Below, in pieces: positions 52,892-62,693 of a stretch of 64,000 nt of DNA (within the stretch, counting starts at the first letter, position 1; each line of letters begins with the position of its first letter). Source of the DNA: Plasmodium vivax (lineage: Eukaryota; Apicomplexa; Aconoidasida; Haemosporida; Plasmodiidae); the NCBI RefSeq assembly GCF_000002415.2, contig NC_009913.1, positions 1,240,001-1,304,000 of the forward strand. The letters run 5' to 3'. Made by a program: the position numbers and the translations under genes. The notes under the pieces are model-generated. The model was not told the DNA's origin. It ran no database searches and saw only the letters and a list, made by a program, of their open reading frames with translations.

Positions 52892-55438
52892 ATGAGGGGC
52901 GCGGGAGGATTCTACAAAGGAACCAACACAGAGCAGACGCCCTACTTTGGGGATAAGGAAAAGAAGCTCATCGAAAAGATGACTTGGCCAGAAATATACA
53001 AACACAAAATAGATCTTACCAAAATAAATTTGGATGTGGTAGGCAAATGGATTCAAAAGAGGCTCATCGAAATTTTGGGCTTTGAGGATGACATCCTGTA
53101 TGAGTACTGCGTCTCTCAGTTGAGGCTCGACCCGGAGGCCATCGGTAGGGCTTTCCTGCGCGGAGTGGCCGATTGGAGGCGGCCGCCTGTGCAGCATGGT
53201 GACAGCTGCCAAACACTCTGCGTGCTGCACTTTGCCAACCCATTCTGCGTGCTGCATTTTGCCACCCGTTCTTCATGCCACCTTCTGCTTTCTGCTGACC
53301 CGCCCCCCCTCGACAGACGAAGAGAGCGAGAACTTCCTCAACTCGAAGAGGCTCAAAATAAACCTCACCGGCTTCATTGGTAAGGCGCGCAGCAGTGCAG
53401 TGCAGCCAAGTTAACCGCGGTGCTGTTAACAATTCAACGTCAACGGAGTAACGATGGAGAGGCCCCCTTGTATGTGCTCCCCCCCACACATGTATATATT
53501 ACCCTCCACCACTGCATCCTTGCAGGAAACAAAAAAAGCGAAGTGTTCGTCCAAGAGCTACTGGAACTTCTCATTTCGGGAGAGCAGAACGAGGCGCAAC
53601 TTTTGGCTTCCCAAATGGAAACGAAAAGAATCGAAATGGAGCAAGTCCAAAAGGAGAATGAGCTCCTGCAGAGGAACATTCATAATTTGAGGAGCATATA
53701 CGCAGGTATGCGGGGCGGGGGTGAGGAGGCCGCCCAGGGTGCGCTCATCCCCACGTGTGTGTGCACCGCTCCTCCCCTGTTAACCGCTCCTCCCCTGATA
53801 ATCACTTCTTCCACCCCCCTTGCAGAAAGTGCAAACCGGAAGGACCCCACCCCAGCGGAAAACGCCAGCGGCGAAACGGATGACCCGAACGGACCGCCAA
53901 AGGACCCTAAGGGAAGGCCGCAGGACCAGAACAAACAGATCGATGGCCACTCGCCAAAGCGCAGTGACCACATCCACAACAAGAGGAGGATGAAACCAAC
54001 TAGACGTTCTTCTCCCGAATCGTCACCGTCCACCATTGAGGGAGACAAGCACGCAAAATACAAAAGGAGGAAACATAAAATATATGCCAACAGGGAAAGG
54101 CGTCACAGTGATGAAGAAGAGGAGGAGCGGGACGGCCCCAGTTGCATTGAGGACTCCTCTTCGGATGAGCCAACGGAGGAAAGTAAAAAAAAAAAAAAAA
54201 AAAATCGTAAAAATGTGTCAAGTGTGGATACTTCCAGTCGTGAGCGCAGCAGTGACAGGCGCAGAGGGAAAATGGATCTGCACAGGGAAAGGAGGAGAAG
54301 GCGAGGGAGGGATAGAAGCCGCGACAGGGAGAGGGGCAGAGGGAGGGATAGAAGCCGAGGAAGGGATAGAAGCCGAAGGAGGGATAGAAGCAGAGGAAGG
54401 GATAAAAGCAGAGGAAGGGATAGAAGCCATGGAAGAGATAGAAGCAGAGGACGGGATAGAAGCAGAGGACGGGATAGAAGCAGAGGACGGGATAGAAGCA
54501 GAGGACGGGATAGAAGCAGAGGACGGGAGAGGCATCGAGAGGAAGGGAAGCATCGAGACGGGGGAAGGCATCGAGATATGGAGCGAAGCCCGGACGTGAG
54601 GAGGCGCCGCAGGGAACGCAGAAGGCAATCGAGTGAGACGCCCTCCGACGCCAAGTCCAGCACCGCATCGAGCAGCAGCAGCAACAGCAATAGCAGCAAT
54701 AGCAGGAGCATCGAGAGGGGCTACGCAGCGAGGGGCGGGCGAGGTAAGCAGGAACGCCGCCGGAGAAGTGTCAGTGCAGCGAACTCGGATGGAAGAAGCA
54801 GCTCGTCCGCCTCCCTTTCACCCTCCTCCGCAGGAACGGCGAAGCATAAGCATCGAAGAGAGTTGGACGCGGCGAATGGCAGAAATGGCAGAGGCTCCGT
54901 GAAAGAGTTTGACGACGACAGGTAGAAATTAAGCTTCATTTTGAGCGGTTCGCGGGGGCGGCCGTCACCCGTTGCGCCGTTACGCTGCTGCAACGTTGCG
55001 CTGATACGTCCGTGCCACCCCGCCGCGAAGTAGTTTACGAGTCGAACAGAAAAAGCTTTCACGTCACCTCAGCTAGGCAGTCCTTCTTTTTTTTTTCTTC
55101 TTCCACTTCTCACGTTGAAAAGTCAAGAGAAGGGGAGGGTTTTTTCCTCTCCCCAATTGTCATTTATTTATGCGTCTCTTTTTTGTTTCTCCCTTTTTTG
55201 TCTCCCCTTTTTTGCCTCCCCTTTTTTGCCTCCCCTTTTTTTTCGTCCCGCTCCGCTCGCGCAACGACCGTTTTGCGAGATAAATCCTTTCCCATTCCCC
55301 CACTCCCCTATCAGTACCCGAAAGTCGTCCAGAGATTCCAACGCGAAAGAAATCCACAGCATACTGAAAAGGAAAAGCTACAACAGTATGAAAAAGGGGC
55401 TTCGGGCTTGGTCTCCCTCCGAGAGTGACAATGGGTAA
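52892..55438 (+). CDS. SRRM1-like PWI-domain, Arg/Ser-rich splicing protein
   Basis: Five exons: 52892-53144, 53317-53379, 53526-53705, 53826-54921 and 55315-55438; phases 1, 1, 1, 2; 571 residues. A PWI domain covers about residues 27-130: KMTWPEIYKHKIDLTKINLD, the W-P-x-I signature, then ILGFEDDILYEYC and, after the introns, INLTGFIG and VFVQELLELLISG. A coiled-coil stretch follows, then a long acidic/basic linker and RDRSRG repeats (18-bp units, 54350-54530) typical of SR-related proteins. The last exon (RDSNAKEIHSILKRKS...) is joined through GACAG/GTAGAA to CTATCAG/T. An in-frame stretch of 90 nt (54744-54833) with GTAAGC and CCGCAG ends could be a further intron, giving 541 residues. It would act in the nucleus in pre-mRNA splicing and 3' end formation. 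Confidence 0.85.
54350..54535. repeat. 18-bp RDRSRG-coding repeat in SRRM1-like gene
   Basis: About ten units of GAAGCAGAGGACGGGATA and close variants, coding for RDRSRG hexapeptides. Five copies in the second half are nearly identical, pointing to recent expansion. Confidence 0.9.
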
Positions 55439-55983
55439 AGCGTTTTTGGGGTGATGTGCTCGTTGGTGGAGCGGCATGCCAAAAAGTTGCGCCACCACAG
55501 TGGAAGCACTCAACCCTGCTCAGCTAAAGGAGACAGCTTTTATTTTGCTCCCCAAAAGAACTCGCTCCATGGGTGAAGAAGCAAATGGCGGAATGAGGAA
55601 CACGCGGGGGGTGACGCGTACACCGCTGCATCGGTGGATGCATCAGTGACTGCATCTGCGGCTGCACCTCCCCCACGCGGCCGCTTCGGCAAGTGACATT
55701 TTTTAGTGTGACCCGTTTGTTTAAAAGGGGAAAAATTGCAAAGGGAAAAAAAAGAAAAATGGCGAAAGAGAAAAAAAATGGACAGTGTGGACAGAAATGC
55801 GATTAGCAAAGTGGGTAACCCTTCCCAGTTGCTTAATTTTTTTCCCCTCTTTTTTGCGTAATTTTTTCTCTCTCCTTTTTTTTCTCTCGTTTTCCTCCCT
55901 TTTTTTCCTCCCTTTCGAAGGTGGAGCGTGGTGGGGCGAACACCTGCCAAGCTTCATCCATTTTGCACTCCCCCCCGCCTGAC
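55439..55983. other. Convergent intergenic region
   Basis: Between the SRRM1-like stop and the stop of the two-helix membrane protein gene. C/T- and A-rich; no coding sequence recognised. Confidence 0.5.
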
Positions 55984-56720
55984 TCATATAATCACGCAGT
56001 ACTTGTACACAACGCGCAGCGCATAGTGCACAGTGTTGTTGTAACCCCAGTGAAATTTCAAATACTTGAACCCTATGGTGCTTAAATTAATTAACTTAAA
56101 ATAAATTTTCTCGCTGTCGTATTTCGCGTTCAGCTCCTTCAGCCTGGACTCCACGGCCATGATCACAGCCTTCGTGATTAAGTACCTGCACACTATGCTT
56201 ATAACGTAGTGGATAAAGGACCCTAAAAAGATGCATGCAAATATGAAGGAAGTGTCCACGTCCTTTTTGAAGTGAAAGAATATGATGAGTCCACAGAAGC
56301 TCAGCAGCATCAGGTTGCACGAGATGGTCGACATGAACAGGGTGGAGATTCTGCGGCGGGGGGGAGGCGAAAACTGGGCGTGCACATGGATGCACATATA
56401 TATACATATATACATATGCTTATATACATATAGACATATACATATATGCCGCAGGTCAGTCCGCAAACGGTTCGGCCCCCCTGTGCGAAGGCGAAACAAC
56501 TTGCAGAAATAAATTATAACCTGGGAACCATCGACTTCATCAGCAAATTTAGGTCGTCTATTTCTCCCTGCATCTTCTCGGGGGGGTATAAATAACGCGT
56601 GTCGTTGTTCCATGGCTTAAATTTATAAACGTACCTGGGCAAGGACACGTGCATTGGGATGTCTGTGTACTCGTACACTGCCACGTCATCTTGGGGCTTC
56701 CCCAAATCGGAGTTCAGCAT
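55984..56720 (-). CDS. Conserved-looking two-helix membrane protein
   Basis: Two exons, 56521-56720 and 55984-56350, phase 2, 188 residues. The first 66 residues are hydrophilic (VAVYEYTDIPMHVSLPRYVY). Membrane helices are at about residues 73-93 (ISCNLMLLSFCGLIIFF) and 103-125 (SFIFACIFLGSFIHYVISIV). A basic and aromatic tail follows (KELNAKYDSEKIYFKL, FKYLKFHWGYNN). The two halves join in one frame through a GTTATA donor and a CCGCCGCAG acceptor. There is no low-complexity sequence, suggesting purifying selection. I do not recognise the family; an ER or vesicle membrane protein is plausible. Confidence 0.75.
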
Positions 56721-57079
56721 TGTTTAAGCAGAGCCAGGTGGCGCAAAGACTGTGTGAATGTAGTGCCGCGGGGGCTTTCCCACAGGGAGAGAAGTCTGCG
56801 CCTCTTTTGTTCGCCACGAGCGGCAGCGCAACGCTTCGCACTTTTGTTCTTTGCAAAAGGGGGAAAAAATGAAAAATAAAAAATAAAAAATAAACAAACA
56901 AACGAACAAACAAACGAACGAAGAAAAAGGCGTAATAAGTTCAGCAAAAATACGGACTGCCTTAACATTTGAGCAACAGATGTCTTTCCGGTGGTAGGTA
57001 AAAAGGCTCGGCATTTTTTGTCACCCCCTGGGGGTAATCCATTTTGCGCTCCCATTTGGCATTTCTGCTTTCTATTTTC

Positions 57080-57114
<35 letters not shown>

Positions 57115-57687
57115 CCGGCATGCGTTTTGGCTAGCCCAGCTGACAAACTCTGCAAAATCACCTTGCCGGCAATATATTTTTTGCTTCTTCTTTATGAACG
57201 TTCATATTTTTTTGGGACAAATTAAAGAGGACGGGTCCATTTGGCTAGTTGCTCCCCCTGGGCTGCCACCAAATGGGCAGTAAATCGCCCGGGAATAAAA
57301 AAAAAAAAAAAAAAAAAAAAAAGCCAGATCGCCAGTTGTGCAGAATTTTCCACTACGACGTGCGGCGGTGACCCATTTGGACACCTCTTCACCGTTGTTG
57401 TTTGTCCGCGTGCTGTCCAAGTGGTGTCGACGCCTTGCCCCATTTTGCGCTGCGGAGCAGTTCGAAAAAAAAAAAAACAAAAAAAAAAACAAAAAAAAAG
57501 CGCAAAAAAAAGGGCGCACAGAAGTGTCCCCAAATGAGCGTACACAAAGGCGCGCGACCTGGGTCAAGGCGCAAACGGGTTTTTCCCCTTTGCGGTGCCC
57601 CTCAGTCAGTACAGCGCCGCTAACCATGGCACCGAATGAGTAGGAAGTAAAAAACGGGCAAGTCTCTTCCACCTCCCCCTCCCTCCT
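56721..57687. other. Intergenic
   Basis: Between two minus-strand genes. Long T tract at 57086-57115, A tracts at 57297-57322 and 57465-57505, and an AAACAAACGAAC-type stretch at 56884-56925. No gene seen; it carries the promoter of the two-helix membrane protein gene. Confidence 0.5.
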
Positions 57688-60090
57688 CTACATATACCTC
57701 TGTGCAACGGGCGCCCGATAAACCTGCGAAGTGAGCGACTTGGAGCGGTCCAGCATCTTGGCATAATTTTCGCGCATCGCTGTGAAGTCGCTTTTGAAGC
57801 TGTTCGAACTGTTCACGTAGTTTCGACTGGCATTGCTGTTCAGGTCATTTATGTCCAACGCCCGTGAGTGTTTATTTGTGTACAAATTTACGTTCGATTC
57901 AATCGATTTCGGCACGTTGCGCGAGAAGTTACTCACACTGTCCATATTTATCAGCGGCGTGTTGGAGCTGTTATTTCGCTCCACAGAGTTGAAGTGCATG
58001 TTTCTCTCCCTCATGAGGTAGCTATTTCTAGGTCTCGCAACGAACTGCTTATTCTCATGGTCCGTCCCGCCTCTCCCTCCAAGCACGTGAATGATGGAGT
58101 CCTCTTCAGAGGGGTTATTCTTGTTGACGCTGCTACTGACGATGTAGCTACTGTTGTTGTTCGTGTAGGCCGTGTAATTCTTTCTCTGGCCGAGTGTGCT
58201 GTACTTCTGCAGAGACAGGTCCCCCGGGTAGTTATTACCACTCGATGGATTCCTCGGAGGGAAGGCTGTTACACTTTGAGGGTATTGCTGACCTTGATAA
58301 CCTTGGTGACCTTGGTGGCCATAGGGGGGCACAACTCTGCCGCCAAAGATTTCCTTCTGCGGCATGGTCGGGTTCAGCAGGATGGAGCTCATCCTCCGCG
58401 CGACGTATTCGTTCTGCGTTAGCGAATTCTTCAAGTGGTTGTTAACGATTTCTTGTTCGGCCTTGTCAATATTTTCGAGGACGCTGTTGGGGGCGTTGCC
58501 CCCATTGCGCCCATTACTGTTAAGGCCCTTTTTGGTGAAAATATTGCCATGTGCAGGTATTTTCCCCCCCGGGTGGTAAGCACCCATAATGCTATTTACA
58601 TTGCTCATGGCTCGCTTCGACTCAGCTCCGTAGTAGTTCAAATCCTCCTTGCGTAGAAGCTCGCCATTTTTTTCAAATCTCCCTTTGCCGCTTCCACTTG
58701 CATGGGCCCTGGTATGTCGGTGGCCCCACATGTTCGAGTTGATTCTGCTAACATGCTCCGCATCGTAAAAGCTTCTCCTCCTGTGTGTGGTTGGCTCATT
58801 CTCCATTGCTATGCCTAAATCTTGTGCACTGCTGAGGGCACTATTTCTGCGGTTATTTTCGGCCAAGTTATTGTCTTCTTCCCCTCGTTCGTACTGAGCT
58901 GTTTTTCTGGCTTGGCCCATATGCGCAGATGGTCTCGCCAGCCCCGTCTCCCTCTTCAAGTAGGCCCCTTTCGATGGGTCTCTTATCAGGGCCTGTTCCC
59001 CCTGGTGATAACGCGTCCCGTTGCTGAGGCTGCTTCTCCTTCGATGGTTGCTGGTGCTCCTGGCACTGCGCTCGCCTAGGCGCTCTCCCATGCGCTCACC
59101 ACGGTCATCATTAATGCCGCTAACATGGGCGCCGTCGCCCTCCTCTTCGCCAAGGAAGTTCAGGCTGCTCCGCCTGCTCGCCCCGCCGGGGCCATTCACA
59201 TTTTCGACGCTGTTGCAGTAGGTGCTGTTCGTCGCCTCCTTTCGGTACTGATACAGGTTGCTCTTCCCACTACCACCAGCATTACAGAGGGCCTTTTCTG
59301 CTCCATACTCTGTGGCATTCGCGCCACGAAGGACGCCCAAATGACTATCATCCTCGTTTGGCCCCAACTCATCCACCTGGTTGTGCTCATCAGTCCGGTT
59401 GGCAAACACCTGGCTGTTCTTCCTACTCGGGTGGGTATTTTTACCCAGCAGGTTTCTCCCCCTATCATCCGCAAGCTCACTTTGCTTCACGCTGTAATAA
59501 TCCTCCCGTTCAATCAACCCAGAGGTGTTGTAATTATCGGCGTCCCCATTATTATGATGTGGAGCCCCGCCGACAGGGAGTAAAGCATCCCCCCTGGGAT
59601 ATTTTTCCTCCCAATGGGAACGCAAATAGGGTATCTTATTTTGGTAACTCCTAATCCCTGCGTTAATTTCATTCATGAGTTGTAAATTCACGGTGATGAA
59701 GTTTTCCTTTCCATTTAAATGGAAAGAATTTTCATTGCTGATGTGTCCCTTCTGGGAGTACTCATAGTACATTTGCTCTGCCATCTCCAAAATGTAATCT
59801 TTATTGCGGCTTTCGTTTATGGTGATCTGTTCGTCAATTTGTTTCAACTTGGAGAGAGCTAAGATGATATCATTCGTATCTATATCTTTATACACATCGT
59901 CGTTAAAATTTTTGATTTGGCTTCCCAGGAGGGCCATTATGCTGTAGTTGTTCTTCCTGTTGCTCAGTTCGTTAAAATCGATGCTTTCATTTTGCAGCTT
60001 GTGCTTGTCTACCAGTGCGGACAGCACGCTGTTGATTTTGTACTTTTCGAATATCTCTCCATGGTAGTAGTTCAGCTCGAGCATCTTCAT
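57688..60090 (-). CDS. Conserved-looking Plasmodium protein of about 800 residues, function unknown
   Basis: Single exon from ATG at 60090 (a second ATG is at 60084); the open frame continues upstream to 60330 but that part is homopolymer-derived, so the ATG at 60090 is preferred. The N-terminal 150 residues are compact and free of repeats (ELNYYHGEIFEKYKINSVLS, NDIILALSKLKQIDEQITI, YILEMAEQMYYEYSQKG) and are the part most likely to be a folded domain. The rest is rich in Asn, Ser, Arg and Gly with no membrane helix and no recognised motif; a GHQGHQGYQGQQ stretch is present. The C-terminus ends in helical AMRENYAKMLDRSKSL. No signal peptide. I do not know the function. Confidence 0.8.
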   Translation of the reverse strand: MKMLELNYYHGEIFEKYKINSVLSALVDKHKLQNESIDFNELSNRKNNYSIMALLGSQIKNFNDDVYKDIDTNDIILALSKLKQIDEQITINESRNKDYILEMAEQMYYEYSQKGHISNENSFHLNGKENFITVNLQLMNEINAGIRSYQNKIPYLRSHWEEKYPRGDALLPVGGAPHHNNGDADNYNTSGLIEREDYYSVKQSELADDRGRNLLGKNTHPSRKNSQVFANRTDEHNQVDELGPNEDDSHLGVLRGANATEYGAEKALCNAGGSGKSNLYQYRKEATNSTYCNSVENVNGPGGASRRSSLNFLGEEEGDGAHVSGINDDRGERMGERLGERSARSTSNHRRRSSLSNGTRYHQGEQALIRDPSKGAYLKRETGLARPSAHMGQARKTAQYERGEEDNNLAENNRRNSALSSAQDLGIAMENEPTTHRRRSFYDAEHVSRINSNMWGHRHTRAHASGSGKGRFEKNGELLRKEDLNYYGAESKRAMSNVNSIMGAYHPGGKIPAHGNIFTKKGLNSNGRNGGNAPNSVLENIDKAEQEIVNNHLKNSLTQNEYVARRMSSILLNPTMPQKEIFGGRVVPPYGHQGHQGYQGQQYPQSVTAFPPRNPSSGNNYPGDLSLQKYSTLGQRKNYTAYTNNNSSYIVSSSVNKNNPSEEDSIIHVLGGRGGTDHENKQFVARPRNSYLMRERNMHFNSVERNNSSNTPLINMDSVSNFSRNVPKSIESNVNLYTNKHSRALDINDLNSNASRNYVNSSNSFKSDFTAMRENYAKMLDRSKSLTSQVYRAPVAQRYM

Positions 60091-61451
60091 TTTTTCCTTG
60101 TCGCTTCTCTTTTGCCGTGGACACGAACATGCGTGTATGCGCGCATAGCACAGCGTAGCATGCGCTTGCCAAGCAGGCGTACTCACAGAACGGAGAATTT
60201 GCCACTCACGCGAGGCGCTCCCCCTTTGTGCGTAAAAACCAAGCTGGGAATTTACCCCGGAAAGGCAGGCAGCACAAAAAAAAAAAAATAAATAAAATAA
60301 AATAAAATAAAATAACAATAACAATAACAATAATATATAATATATAATATATAAAATATGGTAAAATTACAAAGGGGAGGAACTCCGCCCATGCAACTGC
60401 ATATCGTACGTCCGCACGGGGGAAGATGCTTCAGGGGTAACGAATCTCCAGTGAGGAGATCATTCGATGCACAATAAAGCGAGTTTTTATTCGCTATTAA
60501 ACAATTGGGAAGGCTGACAAAAAAAAAAAAAAAAAAAAAAATACTCTTAAATGCACGCACATGCGTATGCGCTTATGCGCGCCATATGATGGGTGACAAT
60601 TCTGTTTTCAGCCACGATTTACACTTTCATGGGGGGTTAATTATATGTGTGTTCTTTTCCCTGTTAGGGGGTGGGAAGGAATGAACACCAAATTGTGTAT
60701 GCTACGCGGCGTAGGGGGAAGAAGCCTTCTTTTTTTTTTTCTTTTTTTTACCCTTTGCGGCATTAAACACCTTGGCTATTTCTCCCCATTGCGCAATATT
60801 ATGCAGAAAAAAATGCGGATTTGTTTGAAAGTTGCTATCAGGGGAAGGACACACACAGTATGCTCAGGTATGCACGCGGAGAGCCATTTCCCAGAGCGGA
60901 TTCGCAATTGTGGAATGTCAGAATAGAACATGTCAAAAGGGGGACCCCTCCCGCGTGGAGCTCTCCAATTGTGATAAAAAAAAGGGGTTATTTTATTTAC
61001 ACATTTTTTACAACTTTTGTGAAAAAAAAAAAGTTATATTTTACTTAAAAAGGTAAAATATGAATAAGGGGAGTAAAAAAAAAAAAAAATATGAACATGG
61101 ACAGGTAAAAAAAAAATTACTGTAAAAATGGCTGTAAATGTAGCGTAAATGTAGCGTATATGTAGCTGTAAAATAGCTGTAAAAATGGGTGAAAAAAAAA
61201 AAAAATCAGCTAAAATTAAAACAAAAATGAGCACACATAAAGGCCCACTCGCATGACTGACGTGGAAGTAAAAACATTAAGGTCGGCTGCTAATTTTAAT
61301 TACTTTTTTCCTGCTTCTTTCGTTCGCCTCTGCAAAGGTTCGCAAACAGTACAGCGACGGCAAGCTCGCACGTGGATGTTGCACACCGCTGCTAATATAT
61401 ACACCCTGCGTACACTCGTCTACCGCCATCAACACACAAACTAACGCGACG
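60091..61451. other. Intergenic
   Basis: Contains AAATAAAATAAC-type simple repeats (60282-60360), several A/T tracts (about 60519-60541, 60728-60748) and a run of GTAAAAATGGCTGTAAATGT-like words at 61105-61190. No exon recognised. It should hold the promoter of the 800-residue protein. Confidence 0.5.
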
Positions 61452-61781
61452 CTAAATCTTGCTCAGCTCGTACTGCTCGTACTCGTCCGTGGCTGATAAA
61501 TAGTTGCTGGCGAGCTGAACATACCTGGGCGCATTTCTCTTCTTCATGAAGAAGTTGTTGTACAGCTTTCGCTTGTTTTTGTAGGCTTTGTATGTAAAGA
61601 GGAAAATTAAAAAAACTGCATACAACAAAATGGCTACTACCAGAGCCTTTTTCCCATTTTCTCGGTGTGCTTTACTTAGTAACAGACTTTCTTCATTCAA
61701 GTTGATCATAAGAAATGTTACTGAGAGGAACGTAACACTCGCTGCGTCAATCAAAATGAGTACGTTAAGGAAGAGGTTCAT
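61452..61781 (-). CDS. 109-residue membrane protein
   Basis: Single exon from ATG at 61781, preceded in frame by repeat-derived codons that are unlikely to be used. Two hydrophobic segments: about residues 3-26 (LFLNVLILIDAASVTFLSVTF) and 45-65 (ALVVAILLYAVFLIFLFTY), then a basic stretch (KAYKNKRKLYNNFFMKKR) and a tail ending in TDEYEQYELSKI. It could sit in the ER or inner membrane complex; no family recognised. The upstream 100 bp is a GGCGGTAA-type repeat, so the 5' UTR is short or repetitive. Confidence 0.7.
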   Translation of the reverse strand: MNLFLNVLILIDAASVTFLSVTFLMINLNEESLLLSKAHRENGKKALVVAILLYAVFLIFLFTYKAYKNKRKLYNNFFMKKRNAPRYVQLASNYLSATDEYEQYELSKI

Positions 61782-61799
61782 TTTAGCTCTCTGGTGGGG

Positions 61800-61895
61800 T
61801 GAAGCGGTGGGGCGGTGAGGCGGTAATGCGATGAGGCGGTAAGGAGTTAAGGCGGTGAAGCAGTAAGGCGATAAAGCGGTGAAGCGCTGAGGAGA
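61800..61895. repeat. Degenerate GAGGCGGTAA repeat upstream of the 109-residue protein gene
   Basis: About nine imperfect units of 8-10 bp (GGCGGTGA, GGCGGTAA, GCGATGA, GCGGTGAAGC). It begins within 25 bp of the start codon of the 109-residue membrane protein gene. Confidence 0.7.
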
Positions 61896-62098
61896 CAATT
61901 CAAGACGTTCTCTCTGCCGACGCTGCCGTCCGGATTCTCCGTGGTGGGCTCCGAGGGGTGGTATTCACACGAGTTGGGCGGGTATGCCAAAGGGGTGTCT
62001 ACGTTTGTCCGTCTGGCCGCGTAACGGCGTAACTGATTAGCCGCTAAACCGTGTAACCGCTTATCTGCGCCGAGTCCCGGCGAAGCTCCCTGCTGAGT

Positions 62099-62693
62099 TC
62101 ACAAGCCGGCGAAGAGCTTCTCGACCTGCTCGTTAAACACCGCGGAACGTATGGGCATGTCAATGTCGTAGAAGGGGTTCTTCAAAATGATGTCGCTATA
62201 CAATTCGTGAACCCTTTTCAAGTAGGTGTTTGCCTCTATGTTGAGGTCATCTTTGTGCACGATGAAAATTTTAATTCCTGTCAACGTGTCGTAACATTGA
62301 ATTTTGAAACCATCTCCCTCGATCGTCTCGATGCCCTTCTTCTCTAGTGACTTGAAAATGTTCCTCTTCGATTCATTTAGGGGGGAGGCATGCACGTTGA
62401 TCTTCTCGGATATGGTCGAAATGCCGTGCAGCATGGAGGCCAGTCTTATCTCCTCATTACTGTTTAGCTTTATTTCGTCGCTGAAGTGCTGCAGGGGGGG
62501 GGAGGAAGCAGGACGGGCGGGATGGAGGCGAGGTGGAGGCGATATGGAAGCGATATGGAAGCGAAGTGGACGCGATATCGAAGCGGCGTAACCGCGGACG
62601 GCTCACATGCAGGCGACACACTTCAGCCACTCAAACGCGTACCTTTTCGTAAACTAACGTACCATGCTGGTTGTTGACATAGAGGGAATACAT
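62099..62693 (-). CDS. TRAPPC4: TRAPP complex subunit TRAPPC4/Trs23 (sybindin family)
   Basis: Two exons, 62643-62693 and 62099-62488, phase 0, 146 residues. Exon 1 encodes the first strand of the longin-like fold, MYSLYVNNQHGTLVYEK. Exon 2 carries the family signature: SNEEIRLASMLHGIS, FKIQCYDTLTGIKI, and LYSDIILKNPFYDIDMPIR, very close to the human protein. TRAPPC4 is a core subunit of TRAPP complexes that activate Rab1-type GTPases in ER-to-Golgi tethering. Human TRAPPC4 is about 219 residues with a PDZ-like insert after the first strand; here the first strand leads almost directly into the helix, so the insert is absent. The intron (154 bp, donor GTACGC, acceptor CCTGCAG) contains a 12-bp repeat. 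Confidence 0.92.
62510..62588. repeat. 12-bp GGAAGCGATAT-type repeat in the TRAPPC4 intron
   Basis: Six to seven imperfect units (GGAGGCGAGGT, GGAAGCGATAT, GGACGCGATAT) in the only intron of TRAPPC4. Confidence 0.7.

Noticed and set aside
60091..60330. 80-residue N-terminal extension of the 800-residue protein
   Set aside because: It reads through ATT/AAT simple repeats and an A tract; the ATG at 60090 begins the compact sequence.
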